In this document: one piece after another, positions 12,290 to 21,490 of the stretch
How positions within the stretch are numbered: position 1 is the first letter of the stretch
Layout of the letters: every line of letters starts with the position of its first letter
Assembly: GCA_028583605.1 (NCBI GenBank)
Contig: CM053328.1
Coordinates: forward strand, 3,593,065-3,657,064
Direction of reading: 5' to 3'
Origin: Dastarcus helophoroides
Lineage: Eukaryota > Arthropoda > Insecta > Coleoptera > Bothrideridae
DNA length: 64,000 nucleotides
Translations under genes and position numbers: made by a program
Notes under the pieces: model-generated
The model's input: only the letters and a program-made list of their open reading frames with translations
Told to the model about the DNA's origin: nothing
Database searches by the model: none

Positions 12290-15200
12290 ATTTGTATTCT
12301 TTTTCCTCAAAATTCCTAGTTAGATTTTCTTGAAAATTCTTTAAACTTTCGACCTTTTCAGTTTTAACTTGAAAAATACTCCTTTTTAAAAGGTCAGCTT
12401 TAGAATCGAAATTTAGTTAATCAAAATTTGGTAAATTCGTAATTTAAAAGATAAGGAGAAGAAGAATTTTTTAACTAAAAGTCAAATGTACGTAAAAGTC
12501 GAAATTTCCAAGAAAAAGTCGAAATTTTCAACAACAAAAAAATTGCATTTTTCACTAAACGTCAAATTTACGTAAAAGTCAAAACTTCAAGAAAGAGTCG
12601 AAACTTTAAGAAAAAGTCGAAATTTATAGAAAAAAAAGTTGAAATTTTCAAGAAAAAAAATTTGGATTTTTTTAACTAAACGTCAAATTTAAGTAAAAGT
12701 CGAAACTTTAAGAAAAAGTCGAATTTTTAAGAAAAGGTCGAAATTTATAGAAAAAAAGTCGATATTTTTAAAATAAGTCGAAATTTTCAAAAAAAAATTG
12801 CAATTTCGAAAAAGTAAAAAATTTGAATTGACATTTTCAAAACAAAAGTAGAATTTTTTTAACTAAACGCCAAATTTAGGTAAAAGTCGAAACTTGAAGA
12901 AAAAGTCGAAATTTTAAGAAAAAGTCGAAATTTATAAAAAAAAGTCTAAATTTTCAAAAAAAGTCTAAATTTTCAAAAAAAAAAGTTGAATTTTTTTTTT
13001 AACCAGACGCCAAATTTATCTAAAAGTCGAAACTTCAAGAAAAATTAGAAACTTTAAGAAAAAGTCAAAATTTATAGAAAAAAAGTCGAAATTATCAAAA
13101 AAAGGTCGAAATTTTGAAAAAAAATTGAAATTTGGAAAAATTAAAAATTTGATTTGACATTATCAAATAAAAAAAATAAAAAGTTGAATTTTTTAACTAA
13201 GCGCCAAATTTACGTTAAAGTCGAAATTTCAAGAAAAAGTCGAAATTTCAAGAAAAACTCGAAATTTATAAAGAAGTCAAAATTCTTTAAAAAAATTTAA
13301 ATTTCAAAAAAGTCAAAAATTTGAATCAACATTGTCAAAAAAAAAAGTTTTTTTTTTAACTAAACGCCAAATTTACGTAAAAGTCAAAACTTCAAGAAAA
13401 AGTGGAAATTTTAAGGAAAAGTCGAAATTGTAGAAAAAAATCGAAATTTTCAACAAGTCGAAATTTCCAAAAAAAAAAAAGTTGAATTTTTTAACTAAAC
13501 GTCAAATTTACGTAAAAATCAAAACTTCAAGAAAAAGTCGGAATTTTAAGAAAAAGTCGTAATTTATAGAAAAAAGGTCGAAATTTTCGAAAAAAGGTCG
13601 AAATTTTCAAAAAAAAGTTGAATTTTTTAACTAAACGTCAAATTTACGTAAAATTTGAAACTTTAAAAAAGAGTCGAATTTTTTATAAAAACTCGAAATT
13701 TATAGAAAAAAAGTCGAAATTTTCATAAAAGGTCGAAATTTTCAAAAAAAAGTGGAATTTTAACTAAACGTTAAATTCACGTAAAAGACGGAACTTCAAG
13801 AAAAAGTCGAAATTTTAAGAAAATGTCGTTTATAGAAAAAAAGTCCAGATTTTCAAAATAAGGTCAAAATTTCCAAAATAAGTCGAAATTTTCAAAAAAA
13901 AAAGGTGAATGTTTTAACTAAACATCAAATTTAAATAAAGGTGGAAAGTTCAAGAAAGAGTCGAATTTTTTTTAAAAATTCGAAATTCATAGAAATGAAG
14001 TCGAAATTTTCAAAAAAAATTGAAATTTCAAAAAAGTCAAAAATTTGAATCAACATTTTCAGAAAAAAAGTTGTTTTTTTTTTAACTAAACCCCAAATTT
14101 ACGTAAAAGTCAAAACTTCAAGAAAAAGTGGAAATTTTAAGAAAAAGTAAAAATTTATAGAAAAAAATCAAAATTTTCAAAAAAGGTCGAAATGTTCAAA
14201 AAAAAAGTTGAATTTTTAACTAAACGTCAAATTTACATAAAAGTTGAACCTTTAAGAAAGAGTCGAATTTTTTTAAAAAACTCGAAATTTATAGAAAAAA
14301 AGTCGAAATTTTCAAAAAAGTTCGAAATAATCAAAAAAAAAGTGAAATTTTAACTAAACGTTGAATTTACGTAAAAGTCGAAATTTTAAGAAAAAGTCGA
14401 ATAGAAAAAAGGTCCAGATTTTGGAAAGGTCGAATTTTGAATAAAGGCGAAGTTCTAAAAAAAATTAAAACTACTAGACAAAGTCGAAATTTTGATGAAA
14501 AAAGATCGAAATGTTCAAAAAAATGGAGATTCTGACAAAAAAATTTCAAAAAAGTCGACATTTTTGAAATAATCCAAATTTTCAAGAAAGTCTAATGTTT
14601 CCAATGAAAGTTAAATTTACATGAAAGTCAAAGTTTTGAGAAAAAGTCTCAATTTTTAGAAATAAAGTTGAAATATTCAAAAAGAGTTGAAATTTCAAGA
14701 AAATCAGAAATTTGAATCGCAATTTTCCAAAAAAAGTTTAGATTTAGATTTTACAAACAGTCGAAGCTTTCAAATAAAAAATTTGTTATAATCGAACTTG
14801 CAAAAAAAATTCGAAAAAAAAGTCAACATTTTTTAAAGTCGAAATTTAAAAAAAAAGCCCACGTTCCACAAAATTTCGAAGTTAAAAAAAATCAAAACAT
14901 CGAAAAAAAGTCAAAAATTTGAATCGAAATATCCAAAAAGGTTTAGATTTTGAAAAACTTCCAAAAAAAATTGTAATAATCGAATTGGAAAATTTTTTTT
15001 AAAAGAGTCGAGAAAAAGTCAACATTTTTTAAAAGTCGAATCTTTAAAAAGACGTTTTCAAAAAAAAAGTCAAAACATCGAAAAAAAAGTCATAAATTTG
15101 AATCGAAATATCCAAAAAGGTTTAGATTTTGAAAAGAAAGCCTAAACTCCAAAAAAAATTGTGATAATTTCGAAAAATTTTTTTGAAAAAGTCGAAAAAA

Positions 15201-16615
15201 GAACATTTTTTAAAAGTCGAATTTTTAAAAAAGCCCACGTTCTACAAAATTCGAAAAAAAGTAATAAATTTGAATCAAAATATTCCAAAAAGGTTTAGTT
15301 TTTAAAAAAAAGCTTAAACTTTAAAAAAATTGTGGTAATCGAATTCGAAAAAAAATGAAAATTTTGGAAAAGTCGAGTTTTGTATTAAAGCCAAGTTCTA
15401 AAGGAAAAGTTACAATTTCTAGAAAAAGTCGAAATTTTGATGATGATAAAAGGTAGACATGTGCAAAAAAGTGGAAATTGTGAAAAAATCGAACATTTCA
15501 AAAAAATCGAAATTTCCGAAAAAGTCAAAAATCTGAATCGAAATGGTCAAATAAAGTTAAGATTTTGAAAATATGTCGAGGGTTTAAAAAAACATCATAA
15601 TACTCGAATTTGCAAAAAAAAGGTTAAAATTTTGGGAAGAGGTCGAATTTTAAAAAGCGTCCAAGTTTAAAAAAAAGTTAAAACCACGAGAAAAAGTCAA
15701 CATTTTGATGACAAAAGGTCGAATTATTCAAAAAAGGGGGAAAAAATCGAACATTTCAACAAAATCTTTATGAAAAAAGTCCAAAACTTCGAATTTAAAT
15801 TCTGAAAGAGTCAAAACTCAAAAAATCCGAATCGAAATTTTCTTGAAAATGTCGATGCAAATTTTTAACTTTCGAAATTTCAATTTTTTTTTTAGAAAAT
15901 TCCGACGTCGAAACTTCAAGAAAAAGTCGAAATTTTAAGAAAAATTCGAAATTTATAGAAAAAAGGTTCAAATTTTCAAAAAACGGTCGAAATTTTCAAA
16001 AAGTCGAAATTTAAAAAAAAAAGTTGTTTTTTTTTACTAAACGTCAAATTTACATAAAAGTTAAAATTTTAAGAAAAAGTTGAGATTTTCAACTAAACGT
16101 CAAATTTACGTAAAAGTCGAAACTTCAAGTGAAAGTCGCAATTTTAAGAAAAAGTCGATATTTATAGAAAAAAAGTCGAAATTTTCAAAAAAAGTCGAGA
16201 TTTTAAAAAAAATTTGAAATTTCGAAAGTCAAAAATTTTTAATCGACATTTTCAAAAAAAAAAGTTAAATTTTTTAACTGACCGCCAAATTTACGTTTAA
16301 GTCGAAACTTCAATAAAAAGTGGAAATTTTAAGAAAAAGTCGAAATTTATAGAAAAAAATCGAAATTTTCAAAAAGGTCGAAATTTTCAACAAAAATTGA
16401 AATTTCGGAAGTCAAAAATTTGCATTGACATTTTCAAAAAAATAAAGTTGGTTTTTTTAACTAAACGCCAAGTTTACGTAAAAAGTCGAAACTTCAAGGA
16501 AAAGTCGAAACTTATAGAAAAAAAGGCAACATTTTCAAAAAAAGGTCGAAATTTTCAAATAAAAATTGAAATCTCGAAAAAGTCAAAAATTTGAATCGAC
16601 ATTTTTTAAAGAAAA
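12290..16615 (+). repeat. A-rich satellite array 'A2' with ACGT box
   Basis: Tandem units of roughly 115-190 bp. Each is punctuated by TTAACTAAACGTCAAATT then TTTACGTAAAAGTCGAAAC, followed by blocks AAGAAAAAGTCGAAATTT, ATAGAAAAAAAGTCGAAATT and TTTCAAAAAAAAGTTGAATT. Landmarks of the TTAACTAAACG box fall near 12670, 12860, 13190, 13355, 13490, 13630, 13755, 13915, 14080, 14215 and 14350. From about 14600 to 15850 the units decay into less regular A-rich sequence, and the box returns near 16030-16460. The ACGT box holds a perfect 10-bp palindrome, TTTACGTAAA. The same satellite recurs inverted at 23560-25080. It shares the GTCGAAATTTTCAAAA core with A1. Confidence 0.88.
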
Positions 16616-17199
16616 AAAGTGGTTAATGTGGTTCATTTCAGTAAATTTCAGTTTAGCGTATAAAACTTTTTCTACAGGTTTACGTTTGCCCTCACTTTCC
16701 CCATGACCCCTTTCTAGTTTAAAAGAGTACTTCCTTCGAACGAAACGGTTCGAAGGTCTGGCATTTGTTTGCTGCATCATTGACGGATATATCTCTCGGT
16801 TAGATAAAAGGATGTAGAACAGGTTGGGATGTGTTTTAAATACCTGTGACGTCCCTATCTCCCCTAGAATCGATGTTAGAGCGGAGGAGGGCTTGGTTTT
16901 AGAAAGTAATGCATAAGCAGACCTTCTCCGCTGAGAAATCGTGAAGTTTTTGTTAGAAAAATTGATTAGTAACGATCGCTGATTGTTAATTTTATGCTGC
17001 ACTTACGTCATGTCTAGTGGGAGCGAGATACAAATAGGATTTAATTATAATACATACATCTCGATTTATCATATGTATGTTAGTATAACAGTTTGTTGGG
17101 ATTGTTGGGAAGCTCCTTGTAAGGAAGGTAGTCGAGCCGTCACTCGTTATGATTACTTTTAAATAACGAAAACTAAAATACGAAATTACGCTTGAGGGA
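16616..17199. other. Unique spacer, no gene recognised
   Basis: Non-repetitive sequence of higher complexity next to satellite A2. A 139-codon frame (16583-17002, minus) starts inside it and runs into the satellite, which argues against a real gene. No family motif was seen. Confidence 0.45.
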
Positions 17200-17427
17200 A
17201 TTTTGATGACATTGAATTACACAACTTTAAAGAGTTCGTGCAGATTGTAGAATGATGTTTTGTTCGCGTATCCCTAGGAGTATGGGAAGGGTTTGGTGGG
17301 GGTCGCGGCTTCAGATGACTTAAAAATTGGTTGAATCGATGTAACAAAACTAACTTAATTAGCTTGCACAGTTTGAAAGAATTCGTGCAGAGTGCAGAAT
17401 GATCGTATTGTTCAAATTCGTTGATAC
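17200..17427 (+). repeat. Dispersed repeat 'R2', left part
   Basis: The segment 17310-17427 (GGCTTCAGATGACTTAAAAA ... AACTTAATTAGCTTGCACAG ... TTCAAATTCGTTGATAC) matches 28390-28506 with scattered mismatches. A weaker copy of its AGAGTTCGTGCAGATTG portion is at 17225-17262. In the 28-kb copy the sequence continues directly to the right part, whereas here an LTR-like insertion follows TTGATAC. Confidence 0.6.
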
Positions 17428-17684
17428 TGTTACGGGGCTTATCGGTTCTAAATGATTATTAAACATTTGCTGCATAATACCCACTTTATTACCAAATTAA
17501 ACTCGGAACACTACAACTGAACAATGAACTCACGTATTGACGTCTAACTATTAACTCACTAAGTATACGGTCTAACTGACTGCCTGACTCTAACTGACTC
17601 AAGGGAAAGGCGACTGCCTTATATAGTTTTGGCTCCCAGATTCTAGAAAAATCTCGCAGATAAAGCTTATCGTTTTACTTCTTT
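17428..17684 (-). mobile_element. LTR-like sequence, minus strand, full copy
   Basis: It is missing from the related repeat copy at 28.5 kb, so it is an insertion or replacement. Read on the minus strand it has a TATATAAGGC box (around 17611-17626), an AATAAA signal (17485-17490) and ends CCCCGTAACA at 17428, the order U3-R-U5 of a long terminal repeat. The + strand accordingly begins TGTTACGGGG. The opposite terminus is unclear, and I see no internal retrotransposon genes, so a solo LTR or fragment is most likely. A partial second copy follows at 17781. Confidence 0.45.
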
Positions 17685-18047
17685 ATATATTAATTGGGGT
17701 GCAATTTTTTAATGAGAAGTACTCAACGTCACGAAAAATTATGGAAGTGAACAAAGATGTCTAAAGTTTGGAAAACACTGAACTGAACAATGAACTCACT
17801 TATTGACGTCTAACTACTAACTCACTAAGTATACGGTCTAACTGACTGCCTGACTCTAACTGACTCGAGGGAAAGGCGACTGCCTTATATAGTTTTGGCT
17901 CCCAGGTTCTAGAAATATCCCGCAGATAAAGCTTATCGTTTTCCTCCTTTATATATTAATTGGGGTGCAATTTTTCAATGAGAAGTACTCAACGTCACGA
18001 AAAATTATGGGAAGTGTACACAGATGTCAAAAGTTTGGAAAACACTA
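17515..18047. repeat. Tandem duplication, two units of about 266 bp
   Basis: Unit 1 is 17515-17779 and unit 2 is 17781-18047, differing by scattered substitutions and 1-bp indels. Each contains part of the LTR-like sequence with its TATA box plus the right part of repeat R2 (TTATATATTAATTGGGGTGC ... TACTCAACGTCACGAAAAAT ... GTTTGGAAAACACT). Because both components are inside the unit, the duplication happened after the LTR-like insertion. Confidence 0.85.
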
Positions 18048-18889
18048 ATTTGAGGGTAGAATACAGTATACATTTTTCAATATCTGAATGCAAGAAGTTT
18101 ATCTTGAACTACGTACATTTGAAGCTACACTTTTATTAATTTAAATTGTATTATTTTTGCGATTGATTGCTGTTCGGGCGTGACGTGTTCTCAGCATGAT
18201 TGGCTCGGTTACACATAAAGCTTATTAAACCTGTTCCGATTACCGATAATGATTGCTTATTTTATTTTAAAAACGTAACGTACACATGAACACCTTAAAA
18301 AGAAGAATGTGAATTTCCTGAACTTTATATTAATTGGCACCAGGTGTCTTAAACTCGTTCAGTCTCCATCCACTTTGAAGATACGATCATATAAATATAG
18401 TTCAGTTAGTTAGGAAGTTAGTTGTGGAACTTGTAACTCATGCTTTAGTTTTAATTGCCACATCTTTTATAAATTCCACTTATTTACGTGTCTAAGAAGT
18501 TTTAATCATGGATAATTATTTAGGTTTCTCTGGTTCTGAGATCGGTCATCTCGTAAGGCTAATGTATATCGTAAACAAGTTTTACTTTTCGGTTTATTGG
18601 CAAAAGAGGTGAAATTATATCGGACATAAAATGTTTACGTTCGTTAGCGAAACACCATTAATGGATGATTTTGTAGGTCGCATTGGGAACAACTATAAAT
18701 TAAATTTCTTATGTAGCGGGATTTAATTGGTTTTAGTTAAAAATTAAACGTCATAATAACACTATCAACCCAGTCCTTACGCAGAAGCGATAAAGAACCG
18801 GTCAACGACGTATAAAATCGTAACTAGTCTCTGATCATGACATATTTCATATACATAACACCTATATCTACAATATTGGAAATGTGGTC
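18048..18889. other. Unique AT-rich spacer, no gene seen
   Basis: No coding, RNA or repeat signal recognised. Short frames only. Confidence 0.5.
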
Positions 18890-18985
18890 CATGATTAGAA
18901 AGTTTACTAGTTTGGTATGCTCGACGTGTAAAAAACAGAGGTCGAGGGTTCAAACCCCGGTGCCGATCAGGCATTTTTGGAGTTC
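18890..18985 (+). repeat. tRNA-like / SINE-like fragment
   Basis: Carries a strong RNA polymerase III B-box, GGTTCAAACCC (18947-18957), followed by CCGGTGCCGATC, and a weak A-box-like TAGTTTGGTATGC upstream (18908-18920). A T-arm can be drawn (loop TTCAAAC) but its lower stem has mismatches, and no acceptor stem pairs with the 3' side. It is therefore a degenerate tRNA pseudogene or the head of a tRNA-derived SINE, not a working tRNA. Confidence 0.4.
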
Positions 18986-19471
18986 AAACTTGAGCGTTGA
19001 GCGATTTTTGATAGGAGTGGTTTCCTGTCGCTATCACGCTAATTTCCTTAGAGCATGTTGCTAAGGCATAATGGTGACACGTGACGATAACACAAAACCA
19101 AGTTTACCCTCATACCCAAAAATCGTTCAAACGCGCCTAAAGAAGTTTTCAAAATTTCCGAAAAACCCTGCATTGGGCCACAAAAACCTGTACAGGTATA
19201 GGCTTTAAATGCACAGACCACATTTATTAGATTCGAAGTTTGGAAACCAAAGGCTGGCTTCGTTCGATCTTATTAGATCTCGTCAGTTTGGTGTATCCAA
19301 CTCGAATGCCGACTGTTTTTTTTTTGTAAAGAAGGGGAAAATCCTTACGGACATCTAGCAAGATAACCCTAAATAGTGTCGGACTTCCGTTCAAACTACG
19401 GGTACCAACTAAAAACCCCTACTTCTTGGCTCCCAATCCCTCCGTCTGAACAGTACAAAAGTTCTGGAGCA

Positions 19472-20352
19472 CTATTGTAAGTTGTTTTGCGTCAAACATA
19501 AGAAACAAACAAAACAGAATGAAAGACGCAGCCTAGAGGACCACCCTTGGTGTCCTAATCTTGGTTGGGATGTCTGGATCGTAATCCACTGCCTGTTGGG
19601 ATGCGTTTCTGCTCTCACCATCACCCTAGAATTAATTTCTCTAAGAAAATCCCTTACCAAAGGTAATTCAGCTTCCCTATGGAGTTTATTGCTTCTTGCA
19701 AACCATGGAGCGTCCATGGCTTATCTTAGAAAGACGTTCTGGAACACCTCGAGTTTCTTCATCTGATTATCCGTCGCCTGTGACCAAGCTACAGATGCGT
19801 AGGTCTTTGGTGGTCTTTGATTGATGTGTATAGTAACATTTTAAGTCCAATGGACAGATAACTATTTCTACCAATCATCGCTTGCAGCAGTCCCTTCAGC
19901 ATTTTGGCTTTGGACATTGCATAATCGATGTGTGCCTGAAATATAAGTCTTTTGTCAAGAATTACACCTAGATATTTTGCCTGAAATCTCCAGTCGACGT
20001 TTTGCCCATGAACATTTACATGTCCATATGGTTGGAGTCTTCTTCGGGTGAAAAAGACTGCTTGGGTCTTGTCTGCGTTGACTTGGGTCTTGTCTGCGTT
20101 GACTTGGGTCTTGTCTGCGTTGACTTGAATTCTCCATTGACCGAAGAAATCTAGTAGACTGTCTGTTGCCCCCTGAAGTCGTCTAATGACCAACTCTGGA
20201 CTGTAAGAGTACGCCACCAAAGCTATGTCGTCTGCATAAGTTGCCAATAAGGTGTGGTCGATTGTTGAATTGATTCTTGGTCCGCTGTGAACAAAGAATA
20301 CAGTAGAGGTGACAAGGCAGAACCTTGAGGTACCCCATACTATAGCCTAAAC
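19472..20352 (-). pseudogene. LINE ORF2 pseudogene, RT motifs GVPQGS/YADD to C-terminus
   Basis: Read on the minus strand from 20345 the peptide contains GVPQGSALSPLLYSLFTAD (RT motif 4). A frameshift then moves to the frame with TYADDIALVAYS (catalytic motif 5, from 20247) and later KYLGVILDKRLIFQAHID (thumb region). After another interruption near 19790 it resumes as TYASVAWSQATDNQMKKLE and DAPWFARSNKLHREAELPLV, typical of the Jockey C-terminus. A small in-frame triplication of VNADKTQ lies at about 20060-20125 (a 21-bp tandem repeat). The Asp pair of YADD is intact, but frameshifts make the gene non-functional. Confidence 0.8.
20060..20125. repeat. 21-bp tandem triplication inside LINE ORF2
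   Basis: The 21-bp phrase containing TTGGGTCTTGTCTGCGTTGA is present three times in tandem, encoding VNADKTQ repeats in the minus-strand RT frame. This is a local expansion, since homologous LINE proteins normally have a single NADKTQ-like motif at this point. Confidence 0.8.
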
Positions 20353-20365
20353 TGGTTTGATAGTT
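20353..20365 (+). other. Target-site duplication, left copy
   Basis: TGGTTTGATAGTT is identical to 21010-21022 and brackets the 644-bp insertion. The LINE protein frame can be followed up to both copies, which fixes this as the insertion scar. Confidence 0.85.
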
Positions 20366-20440
20366 ACGCCGAGGACGTTTGTATCTATGGATGTTGCGAT
20401 GCAACCCGTGATACAAGCTTTGCCTCATCTACGTGAACTT

Positions 20441-20494
20441 TGCAATTGCAGTCTAATTTTCATTAGATTCTAATGAAATTAGATTTCAATTGCA
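20441..20494 (+). other. Long hairpin in terminal repeat copy 1
   Basis: TGCAATTGCAGTCTAATTTT with CATTAGA faces TCTAATGAAATTAGATTTCA with ATTGCA, an imperfect stem of about 26 pairs with almost no loop. The same structure is at 20907-20960. Confidence 0.75.
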
Positions 20495-20504
20495 TCGTAA
20501 TAAA

Positions 20505-20528
20505 CTTGTATATATTCGTATATACAAG
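20505..20528 (+). other. UUCG-capped hairpin, copy 1
   Basis: CTTGTATATA-TTCG-TATATACAAG: ten perfect base pairs closed by a TTCG (UUCG in RNA) tetraloop. It is identical at 20971-20994 in the second terminal repeat. Confidence 0.85.
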
Positions 20529-20676
20529 GCTTATTATCTCAGCAGAGAGTAATGCTTCAATTAGCATGTAGCGAGAATGTTTGCGTAATAAACAGTTAAA
20601 AGTCAGTTACAAGTCACCCAATGGAGGTTTGCTCTCTTGGATACTTATACGACTGACTAACGGCTTTAAATTGGAA

Positions 20677-20751
20677 GTGTGTACAACCACCGTACCATGC
20701 TGATGAGGCCAAGGAAGGTCGAAACTAATCTATGGTTGCGGTTGTACATAT
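20677..20751 (+). ncRNA. Type I hammerhead ribozyme, minimal stem III
   Basis: The conserved core is complete. CUGAUGA lies at 20700-20706. Stem II is GGCC/GGUC with loop AAGGAA, and GAAA follows at 20721-20724. The cleavage triplet is AUC, with the predicted cut after C20730. Stem I is closed by ACCAUG (20694-20699) with UAUGGU (20731-20736), then an asymmetric internal loop, then UGUACAACC (20680-20688) with GGUUGUACA (20740-20748), extendable by wobble pairs. Stem III is only about one pair (A20724-U20729), as reported for hammerheads of Penelope-like elements and animal retrozymes, which usually act best as dimers. In life it would process RNA of the host element into unit-length pieces. 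Activity of this copy is inferred, not shown. Confidence 0.82.
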
Positions 20752-20831
20752 TTTCAATTTTAAGCACGTTTAACTGTTTAATTACAGAACATTTAATTGG
20801 TCATTTGTCAAAACTAGATGAAAGTAAAGTC

Positions 20832-21009
20832 ACGCCGAGGACGTTTGTATCTATGGATGTTGCGATGCAACCCGTGATACAAGCTTTGCCTCATCTACGT
20901 GAACTTTGCAATTGCAGTCTAATTTTCATTAGATTCTAATGAAATTGGATTTCAATTGCATCGTAATAAACTTGTATATATTCGTATATACAAGGCTTAT
21001 TTATTATCT
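20832..21009 (+). repeat. Terminal repeat of retrozyme-like element, copy 2
   Basis: Second, partial copy of the 466-bp unit. It stops before the hammerhead would recur, so only one ribozyme is present. It includes the long hairpin (20907-20960) and the UUCG hairpin (20971-20994). Confidence 0.9.
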
Positions 21010-21022
21010 TGGTTTGATAGTT
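21010..21022 (+). other. Target-site duplication, right copy
   Basis: TGGTTTGATAGTT, identical to 20353-20365. Confidence 0.85.
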
Positions 21023-21023
21023 C

Positions 21024-21490
21024 CTATCCCACCGTTGCTCTGAATGAGCCCTGGTCCAAGAACGAGCTTACCATTTGAACTATCCTTAGAGGTGTTCCAA
21101 ACTGGTGCACCTTATAGGCTAGTCCTTGGTGCCAAACTGTGTCAAAATGCCTTGGATATATCAAGAAAATAACTCCAACTGCTTGGTTCCAGTTCACGTG
21201 TTGAGTGATTGTTTCAACCACTCTCAGCAGTTGGTCTGAGGTAGAGTGCATAGGAAACCCAAATTTTTCCTTGGGAATGACGTCGCAATCGCTGATGATA
21301 TTCTGCAGACGTTTCCTCAAAATCCTTCCCGGCACCTTACCCAAGTTGAATAAGAGGCTGATTGGCGTGTAATTTTGAGAAAATTTCCCATCCTTAACTG
21401 GCCTAGGAATGAAAATAACGTTTGCAGACTTCCACCTTGTGGGAAATACCAGTACTTAAACATGGAATTGAACTATTGCTCTCAAAGTAT
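21024..21490 (-). pseudogene. LINE ORF2 pseudogene, N-terminal reverse transcriptase part
   Basis: On the minus strand this reads, in order, FPTRWKSANVIFIPRP, NYTPISLLFNLGKVPGRIL, the IPKEKFGFPMHSTSDQLLRV segment (RT motif 2 region), and VIFLIYPRHFDTVWHQGLAY. The last corresponds to the first catalytic motif (usual pattern FLDVSKAFDxVWH). Here the first catalytic aspartate of that motif is replaced (LIYPRHFD), which adds to the evidence of decay. A stop interrupts the frame near 21440. The segment ends at the retrozyme insertion; downstream motifs are at 19472-20352. Confidence 0.8.

Larger units (their letters stand above)
20366..20539 (+). repeat. Terminal repeat of retrozyme-like element, copy 1
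   Basis: Matches 20832-21009 with a 466-bp offset. Differences seen are one A/G near 20477 versus 20946-20947, and a 4-bp indel in the GGCTTATT(TATT)ATCT tail. Confidence 0.9.
20366..21009 (+). mobile_element. Retrozyme / Penelope-like non-coding retroelement with hammerhead
   Basis: The element is 1.4 copies of a 466-bp unit. Sequence from 20366 (ACGCCGAGGACG) is repeated from 20832 with almost no change for about 175 bp, giving LTR-like terminal repeats (20366-20539 and 20832-21009) around a roughly 290-bp middle. The middle carries a hammerhead ribozyme core (20677-20751). Each terminal repeat carries two strong hairpins. There is no open frame of note. A 13-bp target-site duplication surrounds it. 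Known biology: Penelope-like elements carry hammerheads in pseudo-LTRs, and animal retrozymes are small non-coding tandem units with hammerheads and duplications near 10-13 bp. This copy fits either a retrozyme or a much-deleted Penelope-like element. It is younger than the LINE it interrupts. Confidence 0.75.

Noticed and set aside
16583..17002. 139-codon minus frame
   Set aside because: Its C-terminal end runs into satellite A2 and no family resemblance is visible.
18890..18985. Functional tRNA gene
   Set aside because: No acceptor stem and a mismatched T stem, despite an intact B box.
20366..21009. Interpretation as a miniature LTR retrotransposon (TRIM)
   Set aside because: Terminal repeats do not start TG and end CA, the duplication is 13 bp where 4-6 is expected, no primer-binding site is evident, and a hammerhead is present.
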